A stretch of 64,000 bases of DNA from Trifolium pratense (lineage: Eukaryota > Streptophyta > Magnoliopsida > Fabales > Fabaceae): contig NC_060062.1 in NCBI RefSeq assembly GCF_020283565.1, positions 60,032,409 to 60,096,408 of the forward strand, read 5' to 3'. Positions 24,282 through 36,928 of the stretch are shown one piece after another. Both the position numbers and the translations under genes were made by a program. The notes under the pieces were generated by a model. That model did no database searches. It worked only from the letters and a program-made list of their open reading frames with translations, and was not told where the DNA came from. Position 1 is the first letter of the stretch, and every line of letters begins with the position of its first letter.

Positions 24282-24619
24282 ATGGCTTCAAAGAAGTGGT
24301 CGCTTATTTTGTTAGTTCTCTTTCTTTTTATGGTGAGTTTTTCTGCCAAGGCATTAGCAAGGAACATTGTTACTGACACTTCTAAACTTTATTCATGTAA
24401 GTAAACTTCCCCATAATATCCAATTTATTTTTGAATTTACAAAATTTTATGGAGAAATGTTTCATATATAATTAATTTATTTTTAATTATATTAACATTT
24501 GGTATTTTTGTATAGCCTCAGATGAAATGGGTCTGAATAAGAGACTCCTTGGCCAAGCATCTCCATGTAGAGTAAGACCGGATACTGGACGTTGCCACAC
24601 CACAATTATCTATGAATGA
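24282..24619 (+). CDS. small secreted peptide, two exons, unknown function
   Basis: Exon 1 (24282-24396) and exon 2 (24516-24619) join through a GTAAGT donor and a TATAG acceptor into 72 residues. The N-terminus, MASKKWSLILLVLFLFMVSF, has a basic start and a hydrophobic core, and then SAKALA-RN offers a signal-peptidase site near residue 27. The mature part is about 45 residues, basic, with two cysteines (SPCRVRPDTGRCHT) and a dibasic-like NKRLLG before them. It is too Cys-poor for a nodule NCR peptide or a defensin. The KR followed by a Cys-bracketed tail resembles a processed signalling-peptide precursor in layout only. I do not recognise the family. The signal peptide, clean splice sites and maintained frame argue that it is a real gene. 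Confidence 0.66.
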
Positions 24620-27483
24620 TAGCAATGTCTAAGATCACACTATAGTTTTGATTTTGGAGAGGTGTCGGGTTTATTTTTGCTTCTCTTCTTGATTTTTTCT
24701 TTTTCTCTCTTCTTGGCCATCGAGTATTTTGAGGATTGGTGGTTCTCAATCTAGTCAGAGACGACTTAGGAGTTTCCTATCCATGAGTTCTTTGTGTTTT
24801 TTTTCTTTACTTTAAGGTTCGGTACTTCTTATACTCCCTTTGTGCACTCTTTTGGTGTATACGTTTTTTCTTATTTATGTGTTTGTCATTCAAAAAAATT
24901 AATCCATATACATGCAATTACGACAACAATATTTCTGATGCAGTGGTCTCCTGTAACCATAATTGTGGTGCGATCTTTAATTATATGTACAACGACACAC
25001 ATTAGACAATTTTGGACATGTTCATTTAATTTTTTTGACTAAATCAAAATTTTAGAACTTCAAATCCAAAAATACATCATATCTCTATTGAAAAATCTTA
25101 ATTTTAACTATCTCTCAACTCTGTATTTCAAGAATATCCCAAGTAGATAAATAGTGCACGGTGGTGCCACTTATTATAGTTTGTGAAAGTTAAAAAATCA
25201 TTTCACACTGTAACAGCCGCACACTACAAAAAACGCACCATTTTGCAAGGGTTAAAGCCATTTTTGCGGAAATTTTAACCTCCGCAAAATATTTTCAGAA
25301 TATTTTCAAATCTATTTCCTTTGATGCCATTATATTCACCTTAAAAAAACCTCTAAAACAATTATTTTGTGCTTAAATTAACAATTATTTTGTGAGAGTA
25401 ATAAGTGAATCCATGTCTTCCAAGGCCATTAACCCCTACAAATGTTGTATAGACGAAAGTACTTCTTAAATGACACATAAATTGAACTGTCCACCTCACA
25501 TATAAGACACTTTGACTTGATAAAAATAACGTAAATATGTAATTATATTATAGAATTAAGTCATATGACCTTAATCAAAATATTCAAATCTATAAATTCA
25601 ATCGCAGCTTAACTAAGTATAGTTTTCTTTTTTGTCTCAACGTGATGTTGGATTTGTACACAATGACACGATCATTTATTAACACAGTTAACTGTAGATA
25701 AATTTTGTGTCAATGCATGTGACATTGGATTTGAACTCTTCAATAAAAACAAGAAAGAATTCACCATTTAGCTAAGCATCTGAAATGAATTGAAACCATT
25801 GGTACGTATTTATAAGTTTATTACTCTTTGTTGATAATCTTTCACACATGAATTATAATTAGGTATTAATTTAGGTAGGGCTCAAGCCGTGGATTCATAA
25901 AGTTTTTGGATGTGCCAAATATCAACTTGACAATTTTGGTGTTTAGTTCCACTATATATATTCCATGGCATACAAGAAAAGTAACACTATTAGGAATCAT
26001 AATTTAAATCCACATTTAACACAACTGAGTATGATCTGAGTCAGCTGATGGTATGTTCTTAGTTAAAAGGTCCCACCATGCAACAATCTAATTAATTTCT
26101 CTTTTGTTTTTTTTTAATATATTTTTCCTTTGCTTAAAAAAAAAATCTAATTAATTTTTCTTTCTTTCTTGTTATATTATTTTTTTAGTTTTTTCTTGCA
26201 TGTAATACCGATAAAATGGACTGAAATCACCTGTTTTTCTATCTGATTTTTCCCTCATAAATGCTCTCAAAATTCTCATTGAAAAATATAATTTTAATTA
26301 AATATACCTTTTACCAATTTATATATAAGATTATACGGTCTAGCCCAGCTTAAAGGAGCTTATCAAAGTCCACCTATGTAGTGGCTCACATTCAACAACT
26401 AAAAGAGTCCCGATACCGAACATTACGCATTAGACTGATTAAGCCCTAAGCCATAAAATTTATTAAAAATTAAAAGTATAAGATATAATAGGGGACTAAA
26501 CTAAAAAAGTATATTGGGAAAACATTTCCATAAGAAAAAATATTTACATGAGAAGAGTGTTCAAATAGAAGAATATCACACATGCAAAAAGAGCACATCC
26601 AAAATATCGTATTCGTATTTGAATTCTCTTCAAAATCTTCTCTCATATTATTCATGTTGCACTAATTTCAATCATTTATTCACAATTTTTCTTCACTTTT
26701 CTAAAAAACTATTTTGCTCTTTTTAATTTATAGTCATTAAATTAGAAAGAAAAAAAAAACAAAAAAAGGAGATGATCCATTCATATCTACAAAATATCCT
26801 ATAATGATGCATAACAATGATTATATGATCACTTTTTCACCTCACCTCTTAGATGTCTTGCAATTTACTTGTTCGTTAGTTTATGATATTTTGAGTCCAT
26901 GTCCACTTTTTCACGCACTTTCAACTAATAGTATCCCTATTTCACCCGTTTTCCTAAATCATATACTATTTGCCAAAATAATATACACCAAAAAAGTACC
27001 AATAAAAATCTCAACCAAAACACCATTTTTGGTTACAGAAAGTATCAAATCAATTATTGGAAAAATATAACTTCACTCAATCCAAATCTTCCAATTCTCT
27101 TTGTAATCCTATTGGTACGTACTAGTCTTCTTTATCCTCAGAAAAAATATCAAGGGACCCTTTTGTTGGCCATTATCTTAAGAATCAATAATTTATTTCA
27201 TTGCATTTTTATCCCCAATTATAGTATAAATATTATTTTGGAAGACTCTTCAAAAAAAAAAATTGGAAGTTGGAACCAGCATAAGATTTTATATGAAGAC
27301 AATAGTTTGATGGTTGTTTTATACATTGCTGATTACTCATGATATATGATAACTCATATTTTATAAGTTCGATAAATCAAATTTAAAAAAAGTTTCCTAA
27401 AAATTTGAAATATTCGATCAAGATCAGCCTTTGTCGAATTACCGATTACATAAATGGTATTTAAACTATAGTACTAATTACTA
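24620..27483. other. intergenic: no gene seen
   Basis: AT-rich. CACTACAAAAAACGCACC at 25223 looks like one end of a CACTA-type element, but its partner was not found. The ORFs at 26804-27070 and 27112-27342 have low-complexity translations and are not considered coding. Bases 27343-27483 are the 3' flank of the kinase gene. Confidence 0.4.
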
Positions 27484-28857
27484 CTATTGAGAGTTGTTAT
27501 CGTTATGATTGTCACCTTGCCAACTCCAAACAATATCTTTGAGTGAAGGTCTTAATTGTTCATCACACAACTTAACGTACTCCAATGTGTCTCCACCACA
27601 CTTAGAAAACTCAACCACCGCCACGTCCGGTGCCACCCCAAACACCTCCATCGTCACCGCAACCTTCCCCTTTCTCCCATCTTTTGTCCCCTCAAATCTC
27701 ACCACGAACTCCTTCTTCCCTGTCATCCTAAAGTTCAACTTCTTCGCCATCACCTCAAGTTTCTCCAAGACTGTTGAAGCCGAAAATTTTGATATAAACA
27801 TTGATGGCAACTTTTTCCTCGTCTCAAACAAATTCCTAAGATCAAAACCATGTGACAACGACGAAATTATCTCAAATGCATTATAAAAAGGACGAGATGG
27901 CTTCACCATTATCAATTCAGGAACATCAACATTATCTTCACCAACCTCATTGAAATCAATATTGATGTCTTTGTCGTTATCTTCAATACTCGAACCATTC
28001 ATAGAAAACGCAATGGGTCTAACAAACCCAATTCGAAACCAAGGATCATTCATAATATCAACAATTGAATACCTTTTTTTAGGATCCGCGACAAGAAGAT
28101 TCGAAATTAACATTTTAGCTTGCGGAGAAATCCATTCAGGAAATTCATATTCACCTTTAAAAGCCTTTTTATAAATCCTCATAACATTCTCACCTTGAAA
28201 AGGAAGATATCCACAAACCAAGGCATAGAGGATAACACCACAAGACCATAGATCAGCCTTAGAACCATCATACCCTTTCTTCTTCAAAACCTCGGGTGCC
28301 ACATAAGCAGGGGTCCCACATGGAGTTAAAAGCATCCCATCCTCTCGATGTTGCTCTGGCAATGCTGAGAGTCCAAAATCGGAGACCTTTAGGTCTTCGT
28401 TTTCGTCTAAGAGGAGATTCTCTGGTTTCAAATCACGGTGTGTGACACCGCGACTATGACAAAAATCAACGGCGCTGATGAGCTGTTGAAAGTATTTTCT
28501 AGCAACATCTTCTTTCAATTTTCCTTTTGCAACTTTGGCAAAAAGTTCACCTCCTTTTACATATTCCATTACTAGAAATATTTTTCCCTTTGTTGCCATA
28601 ACTTCTTTGAGGTCAACTATATGAGGATGGCGAACGAGACGCATAACCGAAACTTCACGCTTGATTTGCTTCACTAACCTCTCTTTTCTTAGCTTCTCTT
28701 TCTTTATCACCTTGGTGGCTACACTCTCGTTTGTTGAAAGGCTTCTACAATGGTAAACCTTTGCAAAGTTTCCTTGACCCAAGACTTTTCCCATTTCGTA
28801 TTTGTCGAAAATTATGTGTTTGGGGTTTTGGAAACTTTGTTTGTTTTGTTGATCCAT
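27484..28857 (-). CDS. CBL-interacting protein kinase (CIPK/SnRK3), intronless
   Basis: A Ser/Thr kinase of the calcium-sensor pathway: CBL proteins bind its NAF motif, relieve autoinhibition and recruit it to membranes, where it phosphorylates channels and transporters. The protein has 457 residues. The glycine loop GQGNFAKVY is at 27-35, ATP lysine K49, HRDLKPEN at 140-147, DFG at 160-162, and the activation loop ends in APE at 187-189. The regulatory half has NAF at 326-328 ([19 protein letters not shown]) and a PPI-type phosphatase-binding segment [18 protein letters not shown]. No intron interrupts it, which places it in the intron-poor CIPK clade; the [12 protein letters not shown] segment suggests the CIPK5/CIPK25 group. 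One oddity is VATK in place of the usual VAIK before the catalytic lysine. Length is normal and all catalytic residues are present. Confidence 0.96.
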   Translation of the reverse strand: MDQQNKQSFQNPKHIIFDKYEMGKVLGQGNFAKVYHCRSLSTNESVATKVIKKEKLRKERLVKQIKREVSVMRLVRHPHIVDLKEVMATKGKIFLVMEYVKGGELFAKVAKGKLKEDVARKYFQQLISAVDFCHSRGVTHRDLKPENLLLDENEDLKVSDFGLSALPEQHREDGMLLTPCGTPAYVAPEVLKKKGYDGSKADLWSCGVILYALVCGYLPFQGENVMRIYKKAFKGEYEFPEWISPQAKMLISNLLVADPKKRYSIVDIMNDPWFRIGFVRPIAFSMNGSSIEDNDKDINIDFNEVGEDNVDVPELIMVKPSRPFYNAFEIISSLSHGFDLRNLFETRKKLPSMFISKFSASTVLEKLEVMAKKLNFRMTGKKEFVVRFEGTKDGRKGKVAVTMEVFGVAPDVAVVEFSKCGGDTLEYVKLCDEQLRPSLKDIVWSWQGDNHNDNNSQ

Positions 28858-31800
28858 AGAAAAGGGAAAGGGAAATAGCGATTGAGAATTTTTTTTGATG
28901 TATCACCCTCTAAGATTCTAGAAAAAATAGATTCAGATAATTCAGAGTTCGATATTAGGACGAGAAAGATATTAAATTATATGTATGTAATTTTGTTGTG
29001 CTGGGAAAGATAGGAAATATTATTGTGGACTTTAAGGAATATGGTGTCGGATGGACACACAACATTCGTAAGAAAGGAATTAGAAGGGCTGAAAATTTTC
29101 ATGGTTGCTTATATGATATGATGATAATAAATACTAATGATGTGTGATTATTTTGAAGAAATTTTTTTGATGATAAATGAAATTGATAAGGGGATGAGAG
29201 AATTGGTATGTTTGTGATATGAATTAGTAGTAATTATGAAAAAGATTAGGTGATGGAGAGACTATAATTATAAAAGGAATGAGGAAGGAGTGTGTTTCAT
29301 GTTGAAAGTGAAGCAAAGAGATTGAATGATTGTGTTTGGTCTAGAAAGATGTGGAAAAGATGGTTTTATATTATAATTAAAGTGGTATCCTAATAATAAG
29401 AGGTGTGTGAATAGGCATAGAGGGATGAGAATGGTTGATGCATTCTGACTAGTAGGAAAGAATATTGAGGAATGGAATAAAATATAAAAGATTAGAGAAA
29501 CCCAAAAATGGAGAAATTTGGATCAATAAGGATGAGGGCGACGTGGATACAAGTGGGATATTTTCTCTTTAGACCCATCGTTTTTTTTACCATCTGGATT
29601 TTATTTTTTTGTCCTTCAATAAAAACTTCGGTTTCTACGAACCGAATTTTTTTTGCCTTGTTAACCGAAATTTTCCTGAATTTGAACTAGAAAAAACTTC
29701 GGTTTCTGCGAACCAAAATTTTTATCAAGGGCAAAATTGAAATATTTAGGGTATAAAAGATACATGGGGCCCGAAGAGAAAATATCTACAAGGGGATATA
29801 GCGTGGGCAAAAGCACATTGTGGGATTATGGTTCTACTAGTTTCTGCCGTTCAAGTTTGTATCTCTATCCTCCAAAGATATTTAAATTTTTCTTTAACCT
29901 TTTGGTTCCAAGAAAAGACATTTTTTGATAATGTAAAGTTTTTGGCCAAGGGATAAATAAAATATCAATATTTATATCTATATCTATATCTATATTATAT
30001 ATAAAGAGAATACATAATTTTTGGTGTGAATTTTTCATAATATCAACAATACCCTTAATTTTTTTTAGTAGCAACAATAATCTTTTATTAACAAATTAAA
30101 CTCATCATAACATAAGACACATTTTTTTTAGCAACAAAAAATTTTATTAACAAACTCACCATAACATAGAACATATTTTTTTTTTTTTACATAAGTTAGA
30201 CACATGCAGGCGCGCCCGATAGTGATCAATAATTATTAAATGATCAGTAATTCTTTAACCCAATAATATGATCAATGACTTAATCACATGGAAACTCGCA
30301 CTTTGGGAAAATTATTGGATTTTAAATATAAGTGGTTAAGTTTCACATCATTATGAACTTAATGTTTTAAGGTTTTTAAGGTTTCAAAAAGTTGAGAAAT
30401 ATATTTAACTTTTTTGAATGTTAGCATACCTTACTTTAAAGTTAAACTAATGAAAAAATTGTTCGTTTATTAAAAAACAAATGTGCTAAATTTGTGAGTA
30501 TAATGTGTTTGTGTTGATGATAGACCAAATTATCCTTTTTGTTAATGGTGATTTGATTTAAAAAATTTTTTCTTCTTTATTTTAGAGATCAAATTGAACT
30601 TCGTAGATTTTCTTCTTTTTTGATTTATTGAAGAATTTGATTAATAAACTAAATTTATCAATTATTCAATAAATCTAGAAAATAACTTGTATCTATAATC
30701 CCTTAACTTATTGATAATCTTCCTTAATAAATTGAAATGAATGGAGTTAGAAGGGTGTGAGAAACGAGTTGACGTGTATTTGAGTAGATTACACCTAAGA
30801 TAAGTATATAAAAACTAAAAACAATTCGGTATTAGTCATATAATATTGACATGGTTTATAATGCACATTATAATGTAGGTAGATAGATGAGCCATGCATG
30901 TCTGCGGCAAATATCTTACAAAACCAACTCACAGATTTCATTTGACATCCACATATTCGTAATCACTTATGGGTATTTATATTACTCCATGTGATGGTAA
31001 TTGTAGCAATATATGTCGAGATATATCAATTTTTTATATAAATGTTAGTAGTAGTTATTATCAATAAGGTTTATATACATTGAAATTAATACTTCAATTC
31101 AAAAGAAAAAATGTAATGATGGTACTAGTAGCTTGAATTTTCCTTGCTAAATTGAATTCTCAAGCTATATTCAACAAATGTTGCCTTTATTTTATCTCAA
31201 CTTAACCATGTTTTTGTTGTTTTTCAATAGTAGTATATAGGACCACAAAAGTTTGTTTCTCCCTCATTTTCAAAATAAAAAATATGACTACACTAGATTA
31301 AAAATTAAATTTAAAAACTGTTTGGATGAAATGACACATCTATGTGAAAACTTAAAATTCTTTATTGAAATTATATCTAACTCGTAATTAACCTTCACAA
31401 TGGGACATAAGATATGTCAAATTGATTGATATGGGTCTATTTATTTGCACCTAAAATCACACTAATTGATGGATATGGGTCTATTAAAAAGCTTAATTCA
31501 TTGTTCTATATTGTATTGTTTTATCTTATACTTATATTTTACGCGTTAAATAAACCCTAAATTGTTAACCGAAAATGATCAACAGCCAAAAATTAGGATA
31601 ACTTAAATCCTAGATAGCCTAGTATATGCACCAAAATATATAAGTCAAATATTCTATCATAAGTGTGCAATATTTTCACCTTTTGGAATGGTTTAAAGAA
31701 AAAACATTCAATCATATGATTATTAATTAAATAAAAATAAAATACATCAATTCAACCATAGTTGACACAATAGCACCCATGACAACAGAGCCCATTAAGT

Positions 31801-33147
31801 CATGGATTTACCTTTCTTAAATTTCTATTAGTAGGGTTAAATGCACCTTTCAAATAGTATTGAGGAGGTTCAAAACTTAAGGAAAAAAAACTCTCAAATA
31901 GTAAAAAGATTGATTAAACTAAAGCACTTAAATATTCCGCAACTATTAGATATGTGACTTAATACAATTATCTATCTATATAATAAACAAATAACTTTCA
32001 ATAAGTGACTACCTCATTTTGTTAAATGGGTTTATTTTAAGGCTTTGGGATGTGTCTAACAAAAGTAATAAGAGAGTGAAGGTTTCGTTGAAGATGATAT
32101 ATAAGAAAATCATATAAGTGAGTTGTGGAAAACATTGTTGCTATTAAAATGAAATAGTTGCTTGAGGGAAAAGTAAGATAAAATAAGTGGGTGTTGGAAC
32201 TAATGAGAGTTGACCCTATATGCACTAAAAAAAAATTGTCTGTCGTGTCACAAATCAAGTTGACCAAATAAAAAGATACTAGAATTTAATCAAGTTTTAT
32301 TTTTCACCTTTTATTTTTAAGAAAAATTGTTATGGTAATATGGACTTTACAATGAACTGATGCTTAAAAATCGTAAACATTTTTATAACTAACATTGTCA
32401 TCTAGACGTTCAAAATCCTCTATATCTTTACGGTTGAAATAGTGACTTGGACGGTGTTGATTCAAAAAAACAAAGGAAAATAGATAATTGAGTTTTGAAC
32501 ACTAATATACCAGCCTCCATTGAGTCATCGTGTAATTGTGAGGATGGGTAAATATCACAAACTTCTACTTACAGAGAGTGATGCTAATGCTGTTAGAGTT
32601 TTGAACCTAAGCATATGAAACACTTCCTCACCTAAATTTGTTTTGGACCACTTAAATTGGCAATTATATATCTACATTATTTCTTCTCAACTATACTAGC
32701 AACTAGCAAGCATTAACTAAGAAACATTGATGTGCGAAAATGCATTGATCACAACAGCAAAAAATTATATATGAATACCTTTGGTATACATTTGAAAATC
32801 AAATAAAAACTTTGTAGTATAACTCTGATATGTGATGTCAAACAAACCCATCAAATCAAAAATTATTCATCAATAAAAAACTAGGTCCCAATATTGATAT
32901 TGAAATTGTAGACTTTCAATTGCTTAAATCTAGTTCTTATATTTATTTCTCAATCACAATAATTAGGTCCCAATATTGATATTTTGTAACAGAATGTGCT
33001 GAGTTGAACATAGTAGGAGTAAGTAACAAATGATATCAACTTTCCATCAAAAATTAAAATGACATCAACGACGTTCTTGCTCCATCTTGTAGTGCCCCAC
33101 CATTCCGGTTTCAACGCTTCCAAGAGTTAGACCTATATCTTAGGGCT
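28858..33147. other. intergenic: kinase promoter side and AT-rich DNA
   Basis: Bases 28858 to about 29450 are the likely upstream region of the minus-strand kinase. At 29620-29720 an AAAACTTCGGTTTCTRCGAACC unit occurs twice about 75 bp apart. A (TATATC)n run lies at 29971-29998. No protein-like ORF is seen. Confidence 0.45.
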
Positions 33148-33452
33148 TACTCCCTCCGTCCCAAATTATAAGGGAAAATAAAAAAATCACACTTATTAAG
33201 AAAAAGTAAAACATGAGAATTTGAAGTATGTTTTTTTGGGTTTTTCTTGGAATAAGTTGCATAGGAAGATGTAAAAACAATTTTTATTGGTTGTTGTTTA
33301 TTGAGAAAATGAGAGAGAGAATAAATTAAATGCAATTTGCATTTAATTTTATGAAAATAAGGAAAAAACATTCTTGAAAATGATTTTTTCTCTTATAATT
33401 TGGGACAAAAAAAATGGGTTTTTTTCCCTTATAATTTGGGACGGAGGGAGTA
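33148..33452. mobile_element. Stowaway-like MITE
   Basis: The left end TACTCCCTCCGTCCCAAATT and right end AATTTGGGACGGAGGGAGTA are an exact inverted pair over 20 bases, flanked by TA-type dinucleotides. It is 305 bp and matches 14681-14965 internally. The precise ends suggest fairly recent insertion. Confidence 0.8.
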
Positions 33453-33787
33453 GATGGTTTAAACGGACGTGCATATGGCAATTTTGGTATGTGGATTTGA
33501 GCCTTGAGGGACTGTTATCCATGAGGGAAAATATGTAAGAGAGCCTTGAACAAGAGAGGCTGAGACAGTTGAAAACTATAAGGGAATTGAATGAATAAAT
33601 GGAGACGGCGTGACAAACTACAATTCGTGATTCAGGTTAAGATGGTGAAGATGGTGCCCTAGGTCCTGCTAATCCACAATACCTACCAGAATCACATACT
33701 TCTCGCAGATAAAAGCATCCGGTGAGTAAATAACAGAAAATTCTTTTGAAGAAGCAACAAATGGAATGTAACTACTGACTAATAAGA

Positions 33788-33882
33788 AATACATACAGTA
33801 AGATTTTGGGCAATGGCTGAAAAGGTGATAATAATACATACAGTAAGATTTTGGGCAATGGCAGAAAAGGCGATAACAATAA
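33788..33882. repeat. tandem duplication of about 48 bp
   Basis: The unit beginning ATACATACAGTAAGATTTTG and including GGGCAATGG occurs twice head to tail with three mismatches. Its function is not evident. Confidence 0.75.
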
Positions 33883-34304
33883 CAATGAAACAAAAATAGG
33901 ACCCTGTGTGATTCCACAGTCATTATCTGTGATTATAATAAGATGCAATGGGAATAATAAGATTTTACGAACCACTACAAAAAACATAGGAAACAAACAA
34001 AATTCTGCTCGAGTTCAAGAAACAATGAATTCACCAATATTTAACCTAAATTATTAGAACACCAAGTTATTGTGTGATCTGTCTCTGTTAGAACACCACA
34101 ATATTATTCTTTTTGGGGTTAATGTTCTCAATGGTGAATTGGTCATTTGATATCCTCCTCGTTCTCTTTTGGTTGTAAGAACGGAATGGAAGGAAGTAAT
34201 GAAACCCGCAATGGCTACTCAATAACCTCCCCTTTGACTTTATCAATAATAAAGCCTTTTACCTTTTTATTTGTTTGCCAAATCTTGTTTAGTTGCACCC
34301 ATGC

Positions 34305-34571
34305 TCAGTTTTGTCTGAATCTTCGTGGAAGAAGAAGACGCGGTTCACCAGCAACTGCATCTGTGGATCCCACCAAATCATTAAGCCTGGCAGCTGCTCG
34401 CTCTTTGATCATTGATTCACCGGCCACTAGATCGACGAATAACCTCTCCAAATTCTTCTTTCTGATCTGTGATTCACCGGCCACTTGATCCAGGAATCCC
34501 ACCTTATTCTCAAACCTAGTGGCTCGATTGATTGGCACTCTTGTAACTTTGTAAGCTCTTCTTGCATACAA
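34305..34571 (-). pseudogene. uncharacterised ORF with internal repeats, possible element or gene fragment
   Basis: An 88-residue minus-strand ORF, basic and helix-prone, with repeated VAGES units: FLDQVAGESQIRKKNLERL, VDLVAGESMIKERAAARL and DLVGSTDAVAGEP. The spacing is about 20-24 residues. It looks more like protein than the neighbouring ORFs, but I do not recognise the family. Short length and lack of clear exons around it suggest a fragment. A gag-like retroelement piece or a gene scrap are both possible. Confidence 0.35.
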
Positions 34572-35234
34572 TTTCTAGGGGTCCCAGGTCCTGCATCCAC
34601 CATAAACATTTCTTTCCCTAAACTAAAACTTTAGATTGCAAGGCCTTTCCATTACATAAGAATAAACTTGAATTACTTCTTGGAAATAATCGACTCAAAT
34701 AGATGCTCATCGTAAGCTTTCTATTTCCTCCTCTTCCTGTTTTATTCATCTAAAGCATCCAGCAGCGCCACAGAATGAACCTATTCAATGTAATAATAAC
34801 TATCGATTAAAAAAGTTGTAATATGATAAAATGAATTAAAAAAAATAATGTCAGGGTCGACAACTCTTTTTTTATAAGATGAGACTGGTTGCTTTTAAGA
34901 AAAAGAATAAGAAAGCCATTAAATAAAGAAAGAACAAGAATACACACATAACCTAAAACACATTGCCAGAGAAAGTTAGGAAATAGGGATAGCAAATCAT
35001 ATACTGATGAAGAAACAAAACAGTTTTCGTTGACTGTCCATCAAAACTGAGATTATTTCATTTCATGAAACTATTTCTTCCCTTATTTATTGATTTCTTT
35101 CATAATTAACTATATTTCATTTAAAAGAAATGTCGCTTAGAGCTTGAATGACATAGAATGCTGAGGCACTATCAAGTTCACTAGTATGTTCATCAAAAAA
35201 TAAGACAAAGGGTTGTATCAGAATCTCAAAGTTC
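34572..35234. other. non-coding stretch
   Basis: AT-rich sequence without a protein-like ORF or a clear repeat end. Confidence 0.35.
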
Positions 35235-35535
35235 TGTTGGAACTTAATTAAAGCAAGAACATACACACATAATTGAGAGAGAATTAAGAGAGAAAAGAAA
35301 TTATTATTGATAATACTATATCACAATGTCATTTACACCACTATTTATAATGTGTTGCTTAAAGGTTAAGTTACTAACAAACTAGTAACTACCCCTAACT
35401 AACTCCCTAAGATCAGGTAACTAACATAACAGAAAAAACTAACAAACACACAACTCATCACATAAAATCACCTAACTAACTCTTTTACTTGTGTTACAAG
35501 TAACCAACATTGGTTACAACGAATTACCGTCAACA
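35235..35535. mobile_element. solo LTR of a retrotransposon
   Basis: It starts TGTTGGAACTTAATT and ends CCGTCAACA (TG...CA with TGTTG/CAACA inverted ends). An exact 5-bp target duplication, AGTTC, flanks it at 35230-35234 and 35536-35540. At 301 bp, with no internal polyprotein beside it, it is a solo LTR, probably left by recombination. Length and TGTTG ends fit a copia-type element. Confidence 0.82.
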
Positions 35536-35540
35536 AGTTC

Positions 35541-36928
35541 GTCTTGACCCACTTAAAACTGAAATTGAAGAAATACTAATTCATGACTTGATAGTTGATA
35601 CATTAAAGGATCAAATCATTTCTATATCATTGCATTAATTTTTTATTAGCATATGATATTATCATACTACTGCATCAACGAAAACTGGCTGCGGCACACA
35701 TTTAAAAAGGGAGCAAAAAGTAGGACATTAGAAATGAGCACTGATGGTTTCAAATTTGCAGTCCACATCTGCAATTGCGGACGCAACCGCATCGCACCAC
35801 AATTATAAGGCAACCGCATTGGACAATTTTGAACATGTTAGTTTAAATAGTTACTTTTTGGCGGTTTTGAGCACTTTGTGAGGGTTTTTGGCCCCCAATA
35901 AATCATGTTTTTCTTGTAGTGTCATATCTATAAATTAATTCAATCGTTAATTTTATTTTATTTTTGATAGGATCAATCGTTAATTTTATTAAACACTACA
36001 AATTGAATCAAATATAAATAAGTTCATCCGTTATAAGCTAACTTATCAAAACTATCCGCTATTTTTTTTTATCAAATCGAACCACTTTCGATAAAAAAAA
36101 AATATATCAAATTCAACCATAATAGTTTCAATAGCTCCAAAGTTTCAAGAAATATAAGACTGAAAAAAATTATTGATTTTCTTAAAAGAAATATCAGCGT
36201 TTGCAACACATGACTTTTTTTTTTCTTTCTATTTTTCTAGATTTGGTTTAGATTTTGTTTTATTAATAGTATTCAATTAATTATTTTTAATTATTTAATA
36301 TGTTAATGAGTTGTAATGATTTAATTGGTTGTGTCTAATCATTAATTTCTAGGTGAAAACTCGGCTAAGAAATTCTCTGTGTCGGTACACATCCACATAA
36401 TAGGTGTACCGAAAATTTCAAAAAACCTTTATAAAATATTAAGAAAACCCATATAAAAAATAAATATTCAGAGAATCAAAAACTTATTTAAGTGTCTTAA
36501 CTTACACGATGGATATCGATTTGGTGGCTTTTTTTTTTGGGTTCTTTATTTGTAGTACTATTTTATTTTAATCAAACTTTCCATTCCCTAAAAAATTAAA
36601 TAAAATTTGTTTGGAATTGAAAAAAAAAATAAAAAAAATACGCATGTTTGATTAATTGACTCAATCCAAACAAACGAAACAAACTTGGCCGTATCCTACC
36701 CGATCATAAACACCCGTATTGCGGTTTGATAAAAAAATAAAAAAATACGCATGTTTGATATATAAAAGAAAACTATATACATAATTTTATCGTGTTTTTT
36801 TTTTTTTCTTCAAAAGATTGCGGCGCACTACTTTCGTATTAAACTTTAAATAGGTGGCTATTACTCTATTCTACTCTACATACTAGGGTTCAAATTCAAT
36901 TGAAAAAGAAGCTACTAGGTTTGATCTA
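35541..36928. other. intergenic: F-box upstream region
   Basis: TTTTTCTTGTAGTG at 35909-35921 resembles a CACTA-type terminus in reverse. A-rich and T-rich tracts follow. TACTCTATTCTACTCTACATA (36864-36884) recurs in the start of the F-box ORF (36966-36988). No other gene is seen. Confidence 0.4.

Noticed and set aside
26804..27342. Two plus-strand ORFs of 76-88 residues
   Set aside because: Low-complexity, A/T-driven translations with no domain, splice context or repeat pattern.
33973..35921. A CACTA-type transposon between CACTACAAAAAACAT and ATGTTTTTCTTGTAGTG
   Set aside because: The ends look right, but the 3-bp flanks do not match (AAC and TCA) and no transposase or subterminal repeats are visible. 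The ends may belong to different elements.
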